A stretch of DNA of 64,000 nt, taken from IMG/VR virus record IMGVR_UViG_3300027771_001853, positions 1 to 64,000 of that record. One strand, given 5' to 3'. Source of the DNA: a virus. The translations under genes were made by a program, and so were the position numbers. The first letter of the stretch is position 1, and every line of letters begins with the position of its first letter. The notes beneath the pieces were generated by a model. It was not told where the DNA came from. It saw only the letters and a program-made list of their open reading frames with translations, and did not search any database. This document shows positions 10,201-17,526 of this stretch, one piece after another.

Positions 10201-13200
10201 ACCAGTAATTCGTTTCCTAGTTGCCTCCTCAACTAGTTCTCGTAACTGACCAAACGTTATAGGTCCTTGTGCTGAACAAAACCCTTTTACCTTACAAATA
10301 TTATCTGTTACTTCACTGGAAGGTGCTACATACCCTTTAATAGCGTCTGTTTTACCACCAGTATAAACATATTCTGATTCTGGATTGTTACGTTCTACGT
10401 CATCTTCAACATCACTAACTATTTTTTCCCATTCACTATCTTCACCCTCAAAGTCTTCAGGGTCACTTGGTTCTAACATTCCTTGACCAAACACATCCGA
10501 ATCTTCTTTCAAGATGGCAATTTTTTTCGTATTATCTATCTCCAATTCATGGTCGTCAGTATCACCCCACTCATAGGGTTCCATATCAACATCATAATCA
10601 TACCAATGGTTTTGGGCTGTATCTGTTGCATCCTGACTATTATAAGCATTTATTTCTATGGTCCCAGATTCCCATGTTTTTTGCCAATAAGAATTGGTTG
10701 CTTGTACTTCGTATTTTAATGGGTAAGTTTTAATAGCTGTACCAACTTCACTATAATCACAAGGAACATCCTCCGCAGCATAACACCCTTCATTCCAATT
10801 ATCTATTGCCCATTTAGCGAATCTTGTTGAACTAGCGTAGTAACCTCCATCATATTGAGTAGGTATACCAAAAAGTTTTATATTTTTAATCCACTCATCA
10901 TCTGGTATTTCCAAATTAGAAATAATATAATTCAATTTATCTTTAGTAAAAATTTTAGTGATGAAATTTAAAATTTTAACTTCGTTGTTGGTTAGTGGTT
11001 CGTATATAGAATAATCTTCAGACTCTTTATCATCCCCTTCATTATCTGGTGTAAGCCAATCACCTGTGTTAGCCTCTGTTAGTATCATAGGTTTTTCGTC
11101 CAACCATTTATCTATTCTTTCCATCAGTTTTAGAAACTCAACACCAGTTACTTCTGTGTCATAGCTTTCATAATCACCATAATCGGTAACCTCAGTCTCT
11201 CCTCCCCAATCCCAAAACTCATCATTTCCTTTATCTGTTGCGTCATTTTCGTCATACGCTAAAAGAGTGACCTCACCTCTTTTGTATTCTACTTGGGAAC
11301 CACTTTCATCCCTTGTAACTGTATACCATTTTAGTGGGGTTCTAATTGGTGCACTTATATCTTTATAGTCCCCGTCTTCTGTAGCTTTATCCCAGTTATC
11401 TAGTGCAAGTTTAGCGAACTGTGAATGTTTTGCGTTATCATCAAAATTATTTGCCTTAGTTATACCAAATAATTTTAAGTATTTAAAATATTTGTTTGCC
11501 GAACCATAATTATGTGGTGTTTCAGTGGTTAAATCTTGTAGTTCAGTTCTAGTAAAATTTCTGTAAAGCATTTTTAAAATACTAAGTTCAAAATTTGTAA
11601 AAGGGTGGGTTTCTGAATTGATTTGGTTTATTAGCTCCTCATCATGATGTTTATCGGCTGACCAATCCTCCTGTTCAACAATAGAATGACCACTTGCACC
11701 AGGTAACTTTTCGTGTTGGGATTGGGTTAATTTTTGTTCATCTGACAAGTCTGGTTCGTAAGTTAATTCAGTCAACCTATCACTTAGTGTTTCATTTATG
11801 TCATAGTCTGGCTGCCAATATCCGTCATACCATCGTGTATCTACTTGTAAACATTCACCTCTTTTTCCCTCACAATACTCACCCATCATAAATTCTTCTT
11901 CAACTAACATACCAAATAGTGCTGTTGCGTTGATTTCGTGGCTATGCATGTCGTTTATCATGATACTTTCTATGGTTTCTCCAATATAATCTGTGTGGTA
12001 TTCAAACACATCTTCAGTATTATCCCATTTATCATTTATCCAATCTCTAAGGTCACTATTAATAGTCCAGCTTATTCTACCGTTGTCATCTCGGTTTATT
12101 TTACCGTATTCCTGAAAATGTTCTGCTAATTTATCTTCAATATCATTACCCATCGCATTTAATGTAGCGTATGTTGATTCGTCATTGTTTGCCCACAATA
12201 TGTAGTGTTGGATATCGTCTATTTCTCCTTCGTATTTTTCTATTAGTTCTTCTTCCTCTTCGTTTTGTGGTTGTTCAGATAGTATGTGTTCTGCAACTTC
12301 CTGAGATACACCACCAAAAATACTACTAATAGTTTTCCAATTACTTTCATCAATTTGGTCTGTCATGTAAGTGTCCCACTCAAAATTAAACCAATCTTCC
12401 GTTTCGTTAAATTCGTCATCACCACATAAGTATTGTTTAATATACTCATCTTTTCCAATCTCTATCTCAAATAGATTTGATAGGTCATCACAATTAAGAG
12501 TATAAGATACTGGAATAGGGGTTTGACTAAATTGGATGTATCTTTTTAATAACATTGACATTAGTAAGTCTATACCCTCTGTTAAACCAAGCAGTTTTAA
12601 CACACCAACATCTACCCCTCTCTTATCCCATTGTCTAAAAATCACTTCAACCATATTGTCTGGTAGGGAATCCTCAACATGTTTAATTTCATCATCATCT
12701 AAATGACCTACAGGGTATTTAAATTCTCCTGTTGGCCACATTTTTATTTGCTTACTGTCTTGTTCCAACATTCTTTCACCTTCCCCATTAAATCTTTCCT
12801 TCTTTACACCTACTAAGCTTTTAAGAAAAATCCCTAGGTAATATACAGTATCACCTTCGTTTTCTTCTTCAAATTCTACAACTTCCCCCTGTTTATTATC
12901 AGGAAAGTGTTCCCAAATTTGTGCTTCATCTTCGTCTGTGTAGTCATCCGTTTGTTCATCAAATATAAGAAAATTACCATCTGTCCCCTCATCTAACATC
13001 ATCAATATATCATCATAATCGTGCGTAGTCGACATGTCAACATCAGGTATACATAAAACCTCAACATGATTATATGGGTAAAAATAAACCTCAGTAGTTA
13101 GAGTATAGTACTCAACACACTCACAATCATCGTCTTGGATGTTTAGATTTATCTCATTTTCATCACACTCAACCTCCACGATAGACCCATCAGGTCTTAC

Positions 13201-15018
13201 AACTTCTTTTTCTTGTCTTTTACAATCACACTCTTCACCACTAAGTTCACCATAACCATCTTCATCACAATCTTCATCCCGTGCAAAAGAGGTAAATTCT
13301 CCTTTATAAGTTATATAATACCTCATAAACTCATCCGGCACCACTAAATTATCTGGTGGACCATCATAACTTTGATTCAAATGGTTTAAAGTTAACCATA
13401 CTACTTGTGCTGATTCTTTTTGGCCTCTAGGAAAACTAAAATACTGAACTAGGACATCCCAGAAATTGGTGAATGTGTACTTTCCTCCACGTCTCCTTTC
13501 CATCATTTTATAGACTGTTTTTAGGATAGAGTGTAGTTTTGGGTGGGTGTATCCGTTGTATGATAAATCAGCTTCATTTAGGTTTCCCTTAGTTTTAGTT
13601 CTTTCTAACTCAAACTCATCATCTTCCCAGTCATTCTTTCTTTGTTCACCCTCGTCATTATAATCAGAAGCTCCTGTGTCTACTAATTTAATTACGTTTG
13701 GGTACGTAGGTTGTTTTAGATATTCGGTAACGGGAACTCCTGCACGTTCTAATTCTTTCATAAAATTATAAAGGGTGTAGTAATCTTGTTTTAAGGTCCC
13801 ATTAATCATTTCACCTCTTTCGTCTGGTGGAAACTCATCCATACATTTTCCCAGTCCAGATTCGTCAACACCATCCTCACCACAATAATGTTTAAACTCC
13901 TCAACTATATCTTCATATACATCAAATAACAATATTGCGTGTACCCAATCTAAGTTTGTATTATCTATTATCTCTAATCGGTCGTTGAGTGTTGGTAATC
14001 CAGCATCATCTATTACTCTTTTAGTGTCTTCCCATTCTTCCTCCTCTTTATTAAATTTGGTGATGGAATTACCTCTAAAGTCATAGTGATATGTGTCGGA
14101 CCAATCTACACTAGAATTTAAAAGTCCTAATTTCTTTCCATCATGAACTGCATCTGCAACAGTCTCCAAAGCATCCTCAAAGTTACCACCTGGTCTATTA
14201 AAACTTTCTACATATGCTGATGGGTGATAGGTGTTGTATAAGTTACTATATAACTGGTTACGGTATTTAGGCCATATAGACGTTAAGAACTTCTTAGTTA
14301 GTTCAGTTTCGGTTGACCCTTCAGTTATCTTTTGTTTTATGTCTTTAGTTTTTACCCATTTAACTTCACTTTCTACCAGGTTAAACGTTTTTGGGTGCAT
14401 GGTAACAGATTCTAGTAGGGTATCACTTTCGTTAACTGTGACTGGCATCCCACCATCCTCAAAACCAATAACTAATAAAGATTCATTTAATAAATCACTG
14501 TTAGATTCTAATTTAGTTTCTATTATTTTTACAGTATCACCAACATTAACTACGGGATTTACCACTTCGTTGGTTGGGCTTTCTTCTAGATATTTTAGGT
14601 AATTAGCCCAATTTAGTTCTGCCTTTGCTGAAGATACCTCATCTGGGTCTTTGTCATACCCACCTTTACGGTTTTCTTCTTTTTTATCTGGGTCTTGTAA
14701 GTGATGAGTGTATTCGTGTAATAAGGCTTTAATGATGTCTTCTTTATCTTTCATATTAGGGTAATATACGAATATCTTATTTTCATATACATCGTATTGT
14801 GCTTTTGACGTTTGACTTTCTTCTCCTTCCATCTCTGGAATACCACTTAATCTAGCATAGATATCCTTCCATAATTCAACTGTAGGTGTTCCATCCACAT
14901 ACATACTTTTACCTAAGTCGTTTACGATATGTGGGTACACTTTATCTATAATATCCTGTACAACGTATTGTTGGTCGATATCGTACTGTAATTCTGAGTC
15001 TAATATTTGTTTATTCAT
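4258..15018 (-). CDS. Giant multidomain virion-type protein (about 3,590 aa)
   Basis: The start is set at 15018 (MNKQILDSELQYD); an in-frame ATG at 15066 would add 16 residues. Visible parts from the N-terminus: a zinc-protease-like HEYTHH motif (residue about 101); beta-rich NPxVxVGD repeats near residue 157 and four more at about 2143-2450; acidic, Cys-containing stretches; two copies of a KLFGI/DNW/AYDxxDATD domain near 1180 and 1380; a hydrophobic segment (IVPFFIPQILLAAVGV) near 1630; a PAP2-type phosphatase signature (NRPRPW, PSGH, SRNMAKVHYPSD) near 2660-2760; and a second HELVHH motif near 2856. Strings such as ILTEAN and ILKEDS resemble prohead-protease sites and could split it. No whole-length family is recognised. 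It precedes the lysin gene, consistent with an injected or tail-associated virion protein. Confidence 0.85.
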   Translation of the reverse strand: MNKQILDSELQYDIDQQYVVQDIIDKVYPHIVNDLGKSMYVDGTPTVELWKDIYARLSGIPEMEGEESQTSKAQYDVYENKIFVYYPNMKDKEDIIKALLHEYTHHLQDPDKKEENRKGGYDKDPDEVSSAKAELNWANYLKYLEESPTNEVVNPVVNVGDTVKIIETKLESNSDLLNESLLVIGFEDGGMPVTVNESDTLLESVTMHPKTFNLVESEVKWVKTKDIKQKITEGSTETELTKKFLTSIWPKYRNQLYSNLYNTYHPSAYVESFNRPGGNFEDALETVADAVHDGKKLGLLNSSVDWSDTYHYDFRGNSITKFNKEEEEWEDTKRVIDDAGLPTLNDRLEIIDNTNLDWVHAILLFDVYEDIVEEFKHYCGEDGVDESGLGKCMDEFPPDERGEMINGTLKQDYYTLYNFMKELERAGVPVTEYLKQPTYPNVIKLVDTGASDYNDEGEQRKNDWEDDEFELERTKTKGNLNEADLSYNGYTHPKLHSILKTVYKMMERRRGGKYTFTNFWDVLVQYFSFPRGQKESAQVVWLTLNHLNQSYDGPPDNLVVPDEFMRYYITYKGEFTSFARDEDCDEDGYGELSGEECDCKRQEKEVVRPDGSIVEVECDENEINLNIQDDDCECVEYYTLTTEVYFYPYNHVEVLCIPDVDMSTTHDYDDILMMLDEGTDGNFLIFDEQTDDYTDEDEAQIWEHFPDNKQGEVVEFEEENEGDTVYYLGIFLKSLVGVKKERFNGEGERMLEQDSKQIKMWPTGEFKYPVGHLDDDEIKHVEDSLPDNMVEVIFRQWDKRGVDVGVLKLLGLTEGIDLLMSMLLKRYIQFSQTPIPVSYTLNCDDLSNLFEIEIGKDEYIKQYLCGDDEFNETEDWFNFEWDTYMTDQIDESNWKTISSIFGGVSQEVAEHILSEQPQNEEEEELIEKYEGEIDDIQHYILWANNDESTYATLNAMGNDIEDKLAEHFQEYGKINRDDNGRISWTINSDLRDWINDKWDNTEDVFEYHTDYIGETIESIMINDMHSHEINATALFGMLVEEEFMMGEYCEGKRGECLQVDTRWYDGYWQPDYDINETLSDRLTELTYEPDLSDEQKLTQSQHEKLPGASGHSIVEQEDWSADKHHDEELINQINSETHPFTNFELSILKMLYRNFTRTELQDLTTETPHNYGSANKYFKYLKLFGITKANNFDDNAKHSQFAKLALDNWDKATEDGDYKDISAPIRTPLKWYTVTRDESGSQVEYKRGEVTLLAYDENDATDKGNDEFWDWGGETEVTDYGDYESYDTEVTGVEFLKLMERIDKWLDEKPMILTEANTGDWLTPDNEGDDKESEDYSIYEPLTNNEVKILNFITKIFTKDKLNYIISNLEIPDDEWIKNIKLFGIPTQYDGGYYASSTRFAKWAIDNWNEGCYAAEDVPCDYSEVGTAIKTYPLKYEVQATNSYWQKTWESGTIEINAYNSQDATDTAQNHWYDYDVDMEPYEWGDTDDHELEIDNTKKIAILKEDSDVFGQGMLEPSDPEDFEGEDSEWEKIVSDVEDDVERNNPESEYVYTGGKTDAIKGYVAPSSEVTDNICKVKGFCSAQGPITFGQLRELVEEATRKRITGDMGRGLFKTIWRIVPFFIPQILLAAVGVTATRAINKIITPALKDTKGYKSWWGKVVLKAMDIAEGDYIPDVAIGDDPLGKVFFISDGLLQMIRDKYKLKFARYVSDVASNEPDSRPVPDWFVENLLRNYLNQKFLLDPPLPIKQGVEEKELKESRRFRTYHNQDWKEKIINQESQLSGKEVKHKRLASFVDGTTHVIPVMLDVGSLKHVDSGMDRSTWNTLGREHIVRTEITFTIVNPYIYEREFSKSLWKKNITVIDYDLVWTDIADAGDSPEYTYNGEIAWLTSELDRSALRFKINETLFNDYFKLYGIDEGRLSQVSNDELNELGSSLNEEEISKIIQNDPKKTQDLLFNFWRKMGPTLDKNKLKLLGINMGNLEERSVVWDNLKEYYGDEELSNIVKDRLEGLQDQWQYEYIVSDIFNYNNGDVSVNVVVNGDTELPVSFPDGTVQDISLWEISELGEDGYEEQLNYVYEEIEEDLRSVLIGLPVDLTLDHIVFSEPGKFDEGLGNESSKYYDGNRRNMDEQTDEQPGLSPELTYGDTILIVDVDRERENGTTTYNVPSEQMRPAKYTPYTVVDKESNGHKSKWRWRYTLVPEDKLDEYEESLDSGYGDYEGYEKLLYPWIYEWILTNTPRANGVDRLTLSEHNQPELNPKLEVGDVIRVIDIGMASEWMPDKWGKYKVEEVMNEKWSGNGDGTDTYDLVPLDVNCEELMKCDYLRHIKRMYQEDTWIKVGKTIKEHKETKLNPELEVDDIIRVIDVEDRSIGRDESIPERFGVYRVIEIADSHYTNELHVDYRRYYYLEPAEPLKPGYNIHSSPKRLYQGDTWIYAEPPQAITEHKESNLNPDLMVGDEIIVVSTEGIHDFGAPELYKPYVVVGIKYNHNASDPNRRDNRPDYDNPYYQIEPLGITDEQRTGAMLAGGGRAKPLYIFPKDSSPQTFPQSGRADQWILRKGFLRGELNESLNDLVFRDEPKDKHKRRMGKDLGSLNGFPINNFKNIPPPQNESDTTEEELDYLDTIKVDSELVESADNVDKHFKIFLNSKQLEYPTNEIKEVMNGVRAIVLKLKYHYNRPRPWQIANAKGLTLDSETLQSASTPSYPSGHATQGRFIGRYLSDLYPEYGNELKQIGEDIAYSRNMAKVHYPSDSAFGKLLGDELYDYVYQTQEELELSESQIDIIDTTHPYSEARYNDFVDFVKNELGIKNSPPIKVEVEPTSEYTTGYYNNKKEIVKVRGYQRQLADILRSIAHELVHHKQKEDGLIDKPHPEIGGPIEDEANSLAGRLVKSYGKLFPEIYSQLQEQYDKPEDKKNIDLTTQLFDALDNSFGIYPHPEGELDYDGGKMQLYSYDHEGFVPIEVLYQTIPGMVERGVPQEEADLMVNILTDWVNSRMTFKEPQLNEQIENKNIKVRTMFDNGKVKVVVPLNKESFCSLISESVCGGLGDHFIKKLLNTGTIYITEEQEGYRRKTHIMHHQGKVPFLRDKPFYSFYEKLGNSLKYLEKVEFKRYLSDKPELAKFFNVEFDEREKIKFNMIRTSEDIKGFMNSTNNTTSNSDKSSNDTFLKSIYGIMVNEEKRGVTNQEDIYDTLEDFTGEDTTISYDNEPNPYGYSSSLDQIHITDNGVEIRMDKNRYVEDVLLLTDDDLYFYEVGRDTNTYDHPYEDVEETEVDYTAVHWSKDTLANWNKVMELTGNEEYIQQNSRDAGEGDILDPMKRIGGGDVTEVLNDIISALGYGIGAHRASEMSKHISDELLFEDDFYMDKTIVKLSWLQLLWIIKMFGVTNFSEMLKEPWNEIESNLSDIYYDGYGYEDDVGEEINTLMNNWLLHELEDEDSLRRGKNNNIKFMEILKRLGFKRRNGQAREPDFGLEDVLSGGNVFFVDKVGKNQINIMDYDGKTDDTLIKISMQISDEPVGKEDDDVDRPDPKFTEVETDSSVKQWTVNRRIKTDDLETYVNADNSELKEMIPPDKWYQGVGRYGLEYL

Positions 15019-15037
15019 TACTTTTTTCTTATCTTTG
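15006..15037 (+). promoter_or_regulatory. Bacteroidota-type promoter for the HAD gene
   Basis: TTTG (15006-15009), a 20-base spacer and TATCTTTG (15030-15037) match the known Bacteroidota -33/-7 consensus. It points at the gene at 15111, leaving a leader of about 70 bases, and overlaps the start of the divergent giant gene. Confidence 0.65.
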
Positions 15038-15110
15038 TATTGTAGTTCAACATACAATAAATACATCGGAACTACAGCTATTTTTATAAATATTAACTAA
15101 TACACATTAT

Positions 15111-15545
15111 ATGGATTTATATCTCTTCGATTTCGACAATACTTTAGTTCAAACCCCTTATCCCGACTCTATATATTATATGGACAGAAAAGAAAGTTTA
15201 AATGATTCCCGTTGGGAATTTAAAATTAACCAAGAAGTAAAATCATATTATGATAAAGCTAAGAAAAATAATAATAATAGGGTAGTCTTATTATCTAATA
15301 GAGTTAGGGAAGTTGAAAAACCTTTAAGGGAGTTACTATCTAGACTTGGGTATGTGTTTGACGATTATCTTTTAATCGAGAATGGTGAGAGGTCTAAAGC
15401 TAAAAGACTATTAGACTACTTGGAGATTATAGATGAGGTGAAGAACATTCACTATTGGGAAGATAAAGATAAACACATAAAGGACGTTTCAGAAAATGTA
15501 CCTGAAAAGTATGGTGTTGGTGTGACTGTTCACAAAGTTACTTAA
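15111..15545 (+). CDS. HAD-superfamily phosphatase (144 aa)
   Basis: The N-terminal FDFDNTLVQTP carries the DxDxT nucleophile motif of HAD hydrolases, followed by LLSNR (motif II) and YWEDKDKH (motif IV-like acidic pair). Size and order resemble the stand-alone HAD domains linked to nucleic-acid end repair (the phosphatase half of polynucleotide kinase). It is one of few rightward genes, has its own host-type promoter and overlaps the end of the convergent kinase gene by eight bases. A 3'-phosphatase role with that kinase is possible but unproven. Confidence 0.75.
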   Translation: MDLYLFDFDNTLVQTPYPDSIYYMDRKESLNDSRWEFKINQEVKSYYDKAKKNNNNRVVLLSNRVREVEKPLRELLSRLGYVFDDYLLIENGERSKAKRLLDYLEIIDEVKNIHYWEDKDKHIKDVSENVPEKYGVGVTVHKVT

Positions 15546-16227
15546 CCTTCTCTATTGTTTCGTGAGGTCTACTAGCTAAATCGTACGGACTATCATTGTT
15601 AACGACCCACACATGATTAAACTTATCTACCATATTACCTATATTATCACTAACCAATTGGTGGTAACTGGTTACCATTTCAGGTGATAGACTCCTACTC
15701 CTTTTTTCATTTCTTTCATGAGCTACACCCAAACTAGTTTTAACATAAATTAAAGTAGTTTCGTAACCATTGTCGTTAGCTAACCTCCAAACATCTTCCA
15801 TAACTTTTTGTTGTCCACCCCCAGCATCAAACACCACATTGGGTAACTCTTTCCTATCTTGTTCTAAAAATTGTTTAAGAAACCTAACCGTTACATTTCT
15901 AGGGTCAGAGGTGGTGAATGATTGACTAAGAATTTCTTGATATCCTTCTGGTGTGGATATGTTAGCTTCCCAATTATCACCCCATAGTTTCTTTGCTAAC
16001 TGAACTCGGTAGTTATCAACATTAAATTCTTTTATGTTAGGTAAATCTATTAGATTTCTAGAGACAAAACTTTTACCAGCACCTGGTCCACCAACTACCA
16101 CTATAAAATTATTATCTAGTCTATCAAACCCAACTACTTTAGCCTCAGTCATTAATATTTTTTCAATCTGTGATTCCGTCACCATAATATTAAATGGACC
16201 TTTCTTTTTCTTAATTAAGTTCTTCAT
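15538..16227 (-). CDS. P-loop kinase with capsid-type leader (229 aa)
   Basis: A Walker A motif (GGPGAGKS, residues about 47-54) and an AAA/zeta-toxin-like layout (FNVDNYR; VFDAGGGQQ; ERNEKRSR) indicate a small-molecule or polynucleotide kinase. Upstream of the P-loop, QIEKILMTEAK matches the leader and cleavage pattern of its neighbours. It overlaps the superoxide dismutase gene, so they share a transcript. Zeta-toxin kinases phosphorylate UDP-activated sugars, whereas T4-Pnk-like enzymes act on nucleic acid; the sequence does not settle which fits. Confidence 0.75.
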   Translation of the reverse strand: MKNLIKKKKGPFNIMVTESQIEKILMTEAKVVGFDRLDNNFIVVVGGPGAGKSFVSRNLIDLPNIKEFNVDNYRVQLAKKLWGDNWEANISTPEGYQEILSQSFTTSDPRNVTVRFLKQFLEQDRKELPNVVFDAGGGQQKVMEDVWRLANDNGYETTLIYVKTSLGVAHERNEKRSRSLSPEMVTSYHQLVSDNIGNMVDKFNHVWVVNNDSPYDLASRPHETIEKVK

Positions 16228-16870
16228 ATTTCTCCGATACTTTATCCCAGTTAACCACCTTCCAAAAGTTGTTTATATATTTTTTTCTATCCGACATGTA
16301 ATTTAAATAGTAAGCGTGTTCCCACACATCTAAACCCAATAATGGTTCTCCAAGATTATCCATTAAGGGGTTGTCTTGGTTTGGTGTGGTAACTATTTTA
16401 AGTCTACCGTTTTTTAAAACCAACCAACACCAACCAGAACCAAATACTTTTCCAGAGTCTTCATCAAATTGTCTTTTAAAATTATCTAAACTACCAAAAT
16501 CTTTATTTATCTTAGTTTTTAACTCTTTAGATAGTTTTGTTTTATCTGGTGTTATATAATCTCTAAAAAATAAACTATGGTTATAATAACCACCAGCATT
16601 ATTTCTAGTAAATGCATCATAACTCTTAATGCCTTTAATTATCTTTTCGATATCTTTGGTGGGATTTTTTCTTTTAGATAATGCTTCGTTTAGTTTAGTC
16701 GTATACCCTTTATAGTGTTTATTGTAGTGTTCCCACATTGTTTCATAACCCACAAAGTCTTTTACAGAATTGTAGTCGTAAGGTAAAGTAACTCTTTTGA
16801 AGAATGTTTTCTTAGCTTCTGTTAATAAAGTACTTCTTAATATTTTTTTAATTAAATTATTCATCACCAT
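16211..16870 (-). CDS. sodB: Fe/Mn superoxide dismutase with N-terminal leader
   Basis: Family landmarks are all visible: WEHYNKHYKGY (first metal His), GGYYNHSLFF (second His), GSGWCWLV and LDVWEHAYYLNY (Asp and last His). It disproportionates superoxide. Before the enzyme core it carries NNLIKKILRSTLLTEAKK, a leader ending in LLTE-A like the other packaged candidates, in place of the usual short N-terminus. A second ATG at 16864 overlaps the previous stop (TGATG) and is the likelier start. The absence of a signal peptide argues against export. It lies in a tight operon with leader-bearing genes. Confidence 0.9.
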   Translation of the reverse strand: MVMNNLIKKILRSTLLTEAKKTFFKRVTLPYDYNSVKDFVGYETMWEHYNKHYKGYTTKLNEALSKRKNPTKDIEKIIKGIKSYDAFTRNNAGGYYNHSLFFRDYITPDKTKLSKELKTKINKDFGSLDNFKRQFDEDSGKVFGSGWCWLVLKNGRLKIVTTPNQDNPLMDNLGEPLLGLDVWEHAYYLNYMSDRKKYINNFWKVVNWDKVSEKYEELN

Positions 16871-17526
16871 TTTCTACATGACCAATACCTAGCTTTCCAT
16901 TTTGGGCCAGGTGTATCACATTTATGTCTCGCTCTAAAAGATTTTCTTGCCTCTGGGTTGGACTTTCTTATCTTCATAGTCTTTTCCCCTTTCTTTTTAG
17001 CGGATGTCCCACCATGACCAAAGTTAACTTTAACCACATTACCTTTATCATTTTTAACATACACTTTAAACTTCTTAATATCACCCCTTGTGGGTTTATT
17101 AAGTGTTACTTTTCTTCCTTGGTACTCCGCTTCTTGCAATATACTTTCAGTTTTGAAACCCTTACAAGCAGCTGGAGTCGGTCTACATCTTGGTTTCTTT
17201 CTTTCTTCACCCTCACTTCTACCACAAGCTTTACATTTACCATCATTACAGGTATTACAATCTACCCAACCACTAGTCTTACCTGGAGCTCCTTGTCTTT
17301 CAAACCAACCATGTAATCCTTTATCTTTTTCTTTAGAGAAATCTGTTTTTTCTTTTATGTCTTCTTCACTTAGCCCTTTCCATATTTTACCAGCCCTACA
17401 TTTTACCACAGCTCCTGAAGCATAAGCAGATGGCCAAACATCGTATTTTCTTTTAGCTATACTAGTACACCTATCGTCCTTTTTCTTTTTAGTTTCTTCT
17501 AGTATTCTTTTTATTATATCTCTCAC
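16864..17526 (-). CDS. Two-part Cys-rich phage protein with leader (220 aa)
   Basis: It begins MRDIIKRILEETKK (leader type). Residues about 20-120 contain KRKYDVWPSAYASG and a Cys-rich GWVDC...CGR...RCRP pattern resembling the DUF5872 family of phages and giant viruses. After an internal SILQEAEYQG, which looks like a second cleavage site, comes a domain ending KSFRARHKCDTPGPK and KARYWSCRKW, typical of conserved structural-type proteins in large marine phages as far as I recall. Two packaged modules may be fused and separated by proteolysis. Exact role unknown. Confidence 0.7.
   Translation of the reverse strand: MRDIIKRILEETKKKKDDRCTSIAKRKYDVWPSAYASGAVVKCRAGKIWKGLSEEDIKEKTDFSKEKDKGLHGWFERQGAPGKTSGWVDCNTCNDGKCKACGRSEGEERKKPRCRPTPAACKGFKTESILQEAEYQGRKVTLNKPTRGDIKKFKVYVKNDKGNVVKVNFGHGGTSAKKKGEKTMKIRKSNPEARKSFRARHKCDTPGPKWKARYWSCRKW

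Noticed and set aside
15018-15066. The longer start of the giant gene at 15066
   Set aside because: The extra 16 residues include the zone where a promoter or untranslated leader is expected, and MNKQILDSE at 15018 looks like the natural N-terminus. Not proven.
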